This document shows positions 15,921 through 21,443 of a stretch of 21,443 bases of DNA, piece by piece. Below the pieces are notes generated by a model. It worked only from the letters and a program-made list of their open reading frames with translations. It made no database searches and was not told the origin of the DNA. The translations under genes and the position numbers were made by a program. The stretch lies in contig JBBKWX010000033.1 in the NCBI GenBank assembly GCA_037969175.1, positions 1 through 21,443 of the forward strand, read 5' to 3'. The DNA is from JBBKWX01 sp037969175 (GTDB taxonomy: Bacteria; Bacteroidota; Bacteroidia; AKYH767-A; JBBKVM01). Each line of letters begins with the position of its first letter. Within the stretch, counting starts at the first letter, position 1.

Positions 15921-18599
15921 TTAGTTTTTTATAAATCGGATAGCTTTACTTTCAGCACCAGAAATTTTTATAAAGTACATTCCATTTTTTAGATCCGAAA
16001 TATCAATAGTCCTAGACCAATGGGATTCATCAATTTTTCCGGTATGAATATGCATAACATTTTGTCCATACATATTAGATATTTCGATTGTGGCAACTCG
16101 ATTATTTAATCCATTTATTGCAAGAGTGATCTCATTTTTGCTTGGATTGGGGAAAAGGTTTGTGATCAATTGTAATTGATTAATTAAACCTGATGGAGAT
16201 ACCACTCTTGTCATGGCAGTATTTGTTAATACAGGAGCATTTGAATCAAAAAAGATACTGGCAAAGCTTTGAATAGTGTCGCCTAAGATCAAATTGTTTT
16301 TTGTTCTAATTCTATATCTAACAAATCCGTGACTCATTGGTTCATTAACATTGCTATCCGGTAATAGAATATTATTGAATGTAAATTCCATTTGAGATCT
16401 TTCCGTTCTATAAAATAGATCAACGGGGTGCGAGGATGATACAAATTCAAACTCCGACAATTCTAAATTCTCCGGGATCTTATTATCAACTCGAACATAA
16501 AAAGCGGTATCGTTACCTGTGTTCTGAAAACGGATTATATAATCCAACCAAGGGGATGTAGGTATCTCGTAATCATAGATTTTACTTCTATTCACAATGA
16601 TATCATTAGGATCGAGAGAGCCCATTACTGAAACCTCCCACCATGAATGATTATTGGACGGATCATCATCTCCTGAAAATGGCTCAATTACCGAGTATGA
16701 ATTTATTATTGTCCCAATTTGGAGACTTGGATCAAGTATAAAAGAAATAATGATTTTTCCGTATGCAAAAGGGGGTAATTGTCCAAGATTATAATTTATT
16801 GAATCAGAATTGATAGAAACAGGATTTTGGCTGGAAGAAACAAATGTTAAGTGTTGATCGGGAAAAAATACTAATGTGGCATTCAAAGGTGTAGTTCCTA
16901 CGTTACTATAATCAACTGAATAGTTCGCCTGTCTGGCTGAGCGAAATATGTTTAATGGGGTTATTTTAACAGCCAAATCAGAAAAAACACCCATAGACTG
17001 GAATGCAAAATCATTGAGGGAGTCGGTCTTATTTATTCCATTGAAACTGATATTATGACTCAGGGGATTTTGAATATGATAACTAAGAATGTTAAAGGGT
17101 GTTACATTATAATTACCGCTATCAGATACATAAAGTGAATATTGGCCATACTCATCTGTAAATGCAAAATGACCTGAGTTGGTTTCCTGTATTTTTCTAT
17201 TACGAACTACAGGCTCATTCGTATCCTTTGCATTATCAGAATTTAAATCAATGTATGCGGTACCCGATATTCTGTTGTTCTGACTTTCCATCTTCAGGAT
17301 CCAATAATCAATCGTTCCTCTGGGATCTTCAGTTTTATTTCCGGAAATGGGGGAGCGCGAATATCCTCCAAGAACAATAGAATTATCTAATCCTATATGC
17401 AATGACAGACCTACATCTGAAGAAATTCCTCCCAGATCTTTTTGCCATATTATATTTCCAATTGTATCAAGTTTTAAGACCCAATAGTCTTCTGATCCAA
17501 AGGTTGATTCTGTTTTGTTTCCTGACTTTAGTGATACAGAGTAGCCCAGGCAAGCGTAATTTCCATCCGGAAATTGAGCAATGCCAAAAGCCCAATCTAA
17601 ATTATATCCTCCGTATGAATTTTGCCATTGAATATTGCCGACATCATCAAGTTTTACAACCCACATATCATCCATACCTTTGCAATTGACAGTTTTATCA
17701 CCTGAAATGTTTGAGTTTGATGAACCGGCAGCTATATATCCTCCTTCGAGGGTTTGAATTATTGAAAATAATCTTTCTTCAGAATTTCCACCAAGCGTTT
17801 TTTGCCATGAAATATTCCCAAATTCATCTAGCTTAATGATCCAAAAATCCGTATCGCCTCTTCTCGCTTCTGTTTTGTCTCCGGAAATCGAGGAATATGA
17901 ACTGGCACCTAAAATTATGCCCCTATCCGAAGTAACCTCAGCTGAAGCCAGTTTATCCCAGGAATCTCCCCCAATGGTTTTTTGCCACTGAATGTTACCC
18001 ACACTGTCTAGTTTAAGAACCCAAATGTCTTCAAGTCCTCTGCAGACTTCGGTTTTGTCACCTGAAATTCCTGATACTGAAAATCCTGCACAAAAATAAC
18101 CACCATCTGTTGTTTGGTTTACAAAGTATAGTTCATCATCCTCATTCCCTCCATAAGTCTTGTCCCATAACTTGTTTCCCTGACTATCAAGTTTGACAAT
18201 CCAATAATCCCGTAATGCACTATTTGCAGTCTTATCTCCTGAAATAGGAGAGTATGACCAGCCTCCACAAATATATCCTCCATCACTGGTTTGATGGATT
18301 GATTTGCCTGAGTCAAGACTACTACCTCCAATACTTCTATCCCATTGAATATTACCCCAGCGATCTAATTTCAATATCCAGAAATCATAACTCCCATTGC
18401 CATTTTCAGTTTTTTCTCCTGAAATGATAGAACCTGATTCTCCAATACATATTGATCCTCCGTCTGAGGTAGATCGTATTGAATAAAAATAGTCAAAATT
18501 ATTACCGCCAATTGTTCTTTGCCATTCAATATTTTGTGGATGAGCAATGAATGAACTGAAGTAAAGAAGGGTTAAAATGAGTAATCTTTTGAATACCAT
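15921..18599 (-). CDS. T9SS-exported protein with seven propeller repeats and stalk
   Basis: An 892-residue secreted protein. A signal peptide (about 1-22, ending IAHPQ) is followed by seven consecutive 59-60-residue repeats (24-442) with consensus IxWQKTxGG, TxDGGYI, SxISGDKT and DxWIxKLDxxGN, resembling SBBP-type beta-propeller repeats and likely closing one seven-bladed propeller. Then come an SdrD B-like domain (about 443-535, ISGTAYIDLNSDNAKD), a DUF11-like domain (about 538-660), a DUF7619-like module (about 661-795, SLDPNDIIVNRS, LPDSNVNEPMSHGFVRY) and a type A T9SS sorting domain (about 813-892, TNLFPNPSKNEITL...NGMYFIKISG). It is likely cell-surface or released. A good Bacteroidota promoter lies just upstream. 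Binding function is an inference. Confidence 0.92.
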   Translation of the reverse strand: MVFKRLLILTLLYFSSFIAHPQNIEWQRTIGGNNFDYFYSIRSTSDGGSICIGESGSIISGEKTENGNGSYDFWILKLDRWGNIQWDRSIGGSSLDSGKSIHQTSDGGYICGGWSYSPISGDKTANSALRDYWIVKLDSQGNKLWDKTYGGNEDDELYFVNQTTDGGYFCAGFSVSGISGDKTEVCRGLEDIWVLKLDSVGNIQWQKTIGGDSWDKLASAEVTSDRGIILGASSYSSISGDKTEARRGDTDFWIIKLDEFGNISWQKTLGGNSEERLFSIIQTLEGGYIAAGSSNSNISGDKTVNCKGMDDMWVVKLDDVGNIQWQNSYGGYNLDWAFGIAQFPDGNYACLGYSVSLKSGNKTESTFGSEDYWVLKLDTIGNIIWQKDLGGISSDVGLSLHIGLDNSIVLGGYSRSPISGNKTEDPRGTIDYWILKMESQNNRISGTAYIDLNSDNAKDTNEPVVRNRKIQETNSGHFAFTDEYGQYSLYVSDSGNYNVTPFNILSYHIQNPLSHNISFNGINKTDSLNDFAFQSMGVFSDLAVKITPLNIFRSARQANYSVDYSNVGTTPLNATLVFFPDQHLTFVSSSQNPVSINSDSINYNLGQLPPFAYGKIIISFILDPSLQIGTIINSYSVIEPFSGDDDPSNNHSWWEVSVMGSLDPNDIIVNRSKIYDYEIPTSPWLDYIIRFQNTGNDTAFYVRVDNKIPENLELSEFEFVSSSHPVDLFYRTERSQMEFTFNNILLPDSNVNEPMSHGFVRYRIRTKNNLILGDTIQSFASIFFDSNAPVLTNTAMTRVVSPSGLINQLQLITNLFPNPSKNEITLAINGLNNRVATIEISNMYGQNVMHIHTGKIDESHWSRTIDISDLKNGMYFIKISGAESKAIRFIKN
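17274..18530 (-). repeat. seven in-frame ~180-bp coding repeats
   Basis: These are the seven propeller-repeat units of the 892-aa protein, 177-180 bp each. The protein repeats are clear but diverged, so they look ancient. Units 2-5 keep SGDKT and unit 1 SGEKT, while units 6 and 7 carry SGNKT; unit 7 has lost the GN-containing turn (MESQNN) and marks the end of the propeller. Confidence 0.85.
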
Positions 18600-18615
18600 G
18601 ATATAGATGCCTAAT

Positions 18616-18646
18616 CAAATATATACTCTTATTTGATATAAAGCAA
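18616..18646 (-). promoter_or_regulatory. promoter of the 892-aa T9SS gene
   Basis: On the minus strand TATATTTG (18616-18623) matches the Bacteroidota -7 consensus TAnnTTTG exactly, and TTG (18644-18646) lies 20 bp upstream, at the expected -33 position. The predicted transcript start leaves a leader of about 10 bases before the ATG at 18599. Confidence 0.55.
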
Positions 18647-18957
18647 TTTGGAAATAAAAAGGGAGAAAGGAAGGGTGGAGATACGAGAGAGTGGCAGGGA
18701 GTGATTCAAGACTGCGTCTTGAAGAGTGTTGGGTTGAATCTGAAATTCAAACTCCATTGTTAAATTCAAAGCATTTTCTTCGCGCCCTCTGCGTGAAAGC
18801 TAAACTAGTTTGGTCCGGAAAGATTGATAAATGATAAATTCAATTAAGGCGATACTGTTTTGGCGAACTCTGCGGTTTCAAAAGAGAAGAATGGAGGTTG
18901 TTGTAAGTTCTACTAGTCAAGAGGAGGAAAAATGATTCGAAGATTGAAATTTATTTA

Positions 18958-19107
18958 AACACCGGAGCTTATTTTTAGAGTATGTAAAACCCAAAACACT
19001 AATCTGAATTATTTGATTCATTTTTCCTCATTCCTACTTCGGTTTTCTCGTCATTTCTGCCTTTGTACGAATGTTTGAATCCAAATAATTGCATAAGCCC
19101 CGGTGTT
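18958..19107. repeat. 150-bp element with nested inverted repeats (MITE-like)
   Basis: The ends AACACCGGAGCTTAT (18958-18972) and ATAAGCCCCGGTGTT (19093-19107) are inverted repeats matching at 14 of 15 bases. A second, inner pair is AATTATTTGATTCA (19007-19020) against TGAATCCAAATAATT (19076-19090), which match except for one extra base. On the minus strand a 31-codon frame (19094 to 18999) spans most of the interior. There is no obvious target-site duplication. It could be a miniature mobile element remnant or a structured RNA. Confidence 0.5.
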
Positions 19108-19151
19108 ATATTTGTGATCAGAAATAATTTAGATCTGATTGAATGTGATCT

Positions 19152-20525
19152 TTATTTTACGGCCAGCATAGGTTTAGCCTCATTTACAAACTGTCCTTCC
19201 TGGTAGGGGTCTATGGATCTACTTTTATTGATCATCTGTAAAGCCAGTTCATTTTTCCCAGACTTTTGATAGATCAAACCGGCTATCATAAGCAATTCGG
19301 GATTTTGAGACCCTGTTCTCATGGCAGCAGATAAATGTTTATCGGCTTCGTTTATGTTACCAAGTTTGTAATGGATCTGAGCCATTATTTTATTCACATC
19401 GATATTTGCCGGACGAGCAGCATATTCTTTATTTGCTCTCACAAGTGCGGCTTTATAATCATGTGTCAGATTTAGATAGACCTTTGCATATTCAATATCC
19501 ATAATGTGACCATGCAACTCATCATCCGCCATCATAGCTATCGTTTCATTGATCGTTTCCTGAGCTTGAGCTGCTCTTCCGGTCTTGTTATAGATCTTAG
19601 CCAGATCGATATAGAAGCTTACCTCTGGAATGATTGCGATGGCTTCGTTAAGAAGTTTCTCTGCTTCAGTTCTATTGCCCTTCTTTTCTTCAATGCTAGC
19701 CAATCCTGCAATGGCAAACGGGTAACCCGGTCTTTCCTGCAAAGCAGTTTTGTATTGATTTTCGGCAGCCATCAGATCACCGGAATTTTCATAGAGATGA
19801 CCCAGTGTCAATCGTGTCCATGCCATATTTTCATAACCTGGAAATCCGGATGATACTGCCAGCTCCATGGCTACAATTGCTCCTTTCATGTCTCCATGGA
19901 TCTCACGTAAATAGGATGCCCTGGAATAAGAAAGTAAATCGGGTCTTAGATCCATCATTTTACCTGCATTGCTCAGCGCCTGTTCATAATCCCCAAGTTC
20001 TACATTGGCATCTGTTAGTGCTCCGTAAATCTGTGCATTATATAAATTGATCTTCACGGCCTGTGATGCGATCTCTCTTGCTTTTTCAAATTGATGTAAG
20101 GATAATAATACAGATGACTTTAAAGAAAGTGATCTGAATTGTATATCTGAATCTTCAGATTTCATGGCTATTACTCTATCTACGATCTTTAAAATTGCAG
20201 GATAGTAGTATCCATGTTCACCTGTTATTCTTGCTTCATTAATAAATATTTCAGCCAATTGTAAACATGCTTTTGCATCTTTATTATTTGCCTCAAGTCG
20301 TTGATTTATTTTACCAACAGCCTGAATAGTTTTTTGCCATTCTTCTGTTTCACTTAATGGTCCCTGTCTGATGAGAAGTTGAGGAAACTCATCCAAATTT
20401 GTTTGTACTATTGTTTCTTCTGATTGAGCTCTTTTTTGTTCACATGAACTCAAGATCAACACTGATAAGAGAATAAACAAGGTCAGAATACTAATTTTTA
20501 GGATTGGAATATTATAGGTTTTCAT
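19152..20525 (-). CDS. TPR-repeat lipoprotein
   Basis: A 457-residue protein with a lipoprotein signal: hydrophobic stretch 10-25 and lipobox LSSC with Cys28, followed by EQKRAQ. From about residue 80 to 450 it is a chain of tetratricopeptide repeats, for example YGALTDANVELGDYEQALSN, RLTLGHLYENSGDLMAAENQ, FYIDLAKIYNKTGRAAQAQE and AQIHYKLGNINEADKHLSAA. TPR arrays bind other proteins; no enzyme domain is seen. With no Asp at +2 it could be placed in the outer membrane, but Bacteroidota sorting rules differ, so the membrane is uncertain. It follows the DUF4331-like gene by 60 bp, with a strong hairpin in the gap, and is probably a lipid-anchored partner or scaffold for that secreted protein. 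Confidence 0.9.
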   Translation of the reverse strand: MKTYNIPILKISILTLFILLSVLILSSCEQKRAQSEETIVQTNLDEFPQLLIRQGPLSETEEWQKTIQAVGKINQRLEANNKDAKACLQLAEIFINEARITGEHGYYYPAILKIVDRVIAMKSEDSDIQFRSLSLKSSVLLSLHQFEKAREIASQAVKINLYNAQIYGALTDANVELGDYEQALSNAGKMMDLRPDLLSYSRASYLREIHGDMKGAIVAMELAVSSGFPGYENMAWTRLTLGHLYENSGDLMAAENQYKTALQERPGYPFAIAGLASIEEKKGNRTEAEKLLNEAIAIIPEVSFYIDLAKIYNKTGRAAQAQETINETIAMMADDELHGHIMDIEYAKVYLNLTHDYKAALVRANKEYAARPANIDVNKIMAQIHYKLGNINEADKHLSAAMRTGSQNPELLMIAGLIYQKSGKNELALQMINKSRSIDPYQEGQFVNEAKPMLAVK

Positions 20526-20549
20526 GTTGTGGGTTTTTTAAAAGATAAA

Positions 20550-20576
20550 CCGGAGTCACTCTGTGAGTGACTCCGG
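20550..20576 (-). terminator. perfect 12-bp stem hairpin between DUF4331-like and TPR genes
   Basis: CCGGAGTCACTC and GAGTGACTCCGG form a perfect 12-bp stem with a 3-nt loop. On the minus strand it begins 9 bp after the DUF4331-like stop codon and is followed by TTTATCTTTT, a moderate T-tract. It ends 24 bp before the TPR start codon. It can act as an intrinsic terminator with read-through or as an RNA stabiliser, setting a lower TPR level than that of the upstream gene. Confidence 0.75.
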
Positions 20577-20585
20577 AATGATAAA

Positions 20586-21443
20586 TTATTCGGATTTGAT
20601 TGTCTTTACAGATTGAACAACTTTACCGTTCATTTCTACATTTGTGATATAAACACCTGCAGGCATTTTTTCAGCATTCCATTCTACATTATAAACACCC
20701 GGTACATGATTTTTATCGACCAGTGTTTTTACAAGTCTTCCATTTAGATCATATACATTGATCTTTATTTTGGAATCAGAACTAACATTGTATTTGAATG
20801 AAGTAATTCTACTGAAAGGATTAGGCGCAGGAACCATAGTAACTTCTGATGTTGCAAAACCAATGGCAGCAGTACCCGGAGCTATCCGTTGTGTTGATGC
20901 CATTTGTGCAGCACCACTGCATTTTCCTGTACCGCTCCATGGCATTTGTACATAAGGAAAAGTGCTGCGGAATGTAGTATCATTCTTTTCAACACCTGTA
21001 GTGTAAGTCAGCACGTCTATCAGATCCTGGGTTACAGGGTTTGGACTTCCGGCTACATAATCATCATACCATAAACCTATCGCTGCAAGAGCAATTCCAC
21101 TTACAGCTTGAAGCTCTATACGTGTCACGTCATCTTCTAGTCTTCTTCCATTTGGAAATCCATCCATATTCGGGATAAATTCCAATGCAGTACTGGTGTT
21201 GTAAGGAGCTTGTGTCAAACCGAGAACAGCTGCTGAAACAATACCAAGTGAACTGAAGTTTGGATCATTTCTTTGTGTCACCGGTGTTGCCATATTCAAC
21301 CTTAGCATATCACCACCATTAGGTAGGAAATTATTGATGAAAGGTTTTCCGGCAGCAAGCGGATTTCCGCCTTTACCTGTGGCAAGTTGATACGGTGCAA
21401 AGTTTGGAACACCTGTATGAAAGATGGGCCATAGATCTACTGA
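20586..21443 (-). CDS. DUF4331-like secreted protein with T9SS sorting domain (5' end missing)
   Basis: The frame is open to the window edge, so only the C-terminal 285 residues are present; the ATG at 21308 is internal, since coding sequence upstream reads DLWPIFHTGVPNFAPYQLAT and PFINNFLPNGGDMLRLN. Motifs GFPNGRRLEDDVTRIELQAV, TYTTGVEKNDTTF and MPWSGTGKCSG match what I recall of DUF4331 proteins, a family with no assigned reaction. The last 80 or so residues (VPAPNPFSRITSFKYNVSSD, VYDLNGRLVKTL, MPAGVYITNVEMNGK) are a type A T9SS sorting domain. The gene is followed by a hairpin and then the TPR lipoprotein gene, which suggests one functional unit at the cell surface. Confidence 0.85.
   Translation of the reverse strand, partial: SVDLWPIFHTGVPNFAPYQLATGKGGNPLAAGKPFINNFLPNGGDMLRLNMATPVTQRNDPNFSSLGIVSAAVLGLTQAPYNTSTALEFIPNMDGFPNGRRLEDDVTRIELQAVSGIALAAIGLWYDDYVAGSPNPVTQDLIDVLTYTTGVEKNDTTFRSTFPYVQMPWSGTGKCSGAAQMASTQRIAPGTAAIGFATSEVTMVPAPNPFSRITSFKYNVSSDSKIKINVYDLNGRLVKTLVDKNHVPGVYNVEWNAEKMPAGVYITNVEMNGKVVQSVKTIKSE

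Larger units (their letters stand above)
18600..19151. other. 552-bp non-coding region with mixed repeat remnants
   Basis: No gene of normal size fits here. From left to right it holds the promoter at 18616-18646; a perfect palindrome TTCAAGAC-TGC-GTCTTGAA (18705-18723); two motifs resembling common Bacteroidota intergenic repeats, CTTCGCGCCCTCTGCGTGAA (18778-18797) and GGCGAACTCTGCGGTTTCAA (18862-18881); and a nested inverted-repeat element (18958-19107). The last 44 bases before the TPR gene's stop codon carry a weak ATCAGA/TCTGAT inverted repeat. Confidence 0.6.

Noticed and set aside
18999..19094. 31-codon minus-strand frame inside the nested inverted-repeat element
   Set aside because: Too short and without family or start-site support to call a gene; kept only as an observation on the element.

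Overview
The window comes from a member of the Bacteroidota. Three things point there: a fused LpxC-FabZ protein, a PorX-type response regulator with a PglZ effector domain, and four proteins ending in type IX secretion (T9SS) sorting domains. Start regions also lack clear Shine-Dalgarno sequences, and a few carry the Bacteroidota -7 promoter motif TAnnTTTG. The EF-P loop sequence is closer to what I recall from Chitinophagia/Cytophagia-like lineages than from Bacteroides or Flavobacterium, but the genus cannot be named from this alone.

Left part (1-5928, minus strand): a compact housekeeping cluster transcribed right to left. The order is an HD-domain phosphohydrolase (GTG start), lpxD, lpxC-fabZ, lpxA, an orphan ABC ATPase and efp, ending in a good intrinsic terminator at 47-73. 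Several junctions overlap or nearly touch, so lipid A precursor synthesis is probably coexpressed with the ATPase. efp seems to have its own promoter.

Middle part (5983-11445, plus strand): divergent from the HD gene, a tight run of porX, tsaE, an alanine dehydrogenase-like gene and a small MscS channel. A divergent QueA-like gene follows after a 139-bp gap. PorX regulates T9SS in the species where it has been studied, and T9SS exports the cargo proteins encoded on the right, so the window holds a regulator and likely substrates of one pathway.

Right part (11446-21443, minus strand): accessory surface and secreted proteins. These are a PKD/SdrD-like protein of 862 aa, a beta-propeller protein of 369 aa, a 892-aa protein with seven 60-residue propeller repeats, a TPR lipoprotein, and the C-terminal part of a DUF4331-like protein cut by the window edge. 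Each complete T9SS protein has a signal peptide and a T9SS type A sorting domain. The two large ones share the same stalk architecture (SdrD-like, DUF11-like and DUF7619-like modules) under different N-terminal heads.

The gaps between these genes are rich in repeats: a 60-bp tandem array of GC-rich palindromes (15698-15912), two copies of a 48-49 bp element (11444-11491 and 14376-14424), a 150-bp element with nested inverted repeats (18958-19107), and smaller palindromes. A perfect 12-bp stem hairpin separates the DUF4331-like gene from the TPR gene. I saw no tRNA, rRNA, CRISPR array, transposase gene or phage gene.
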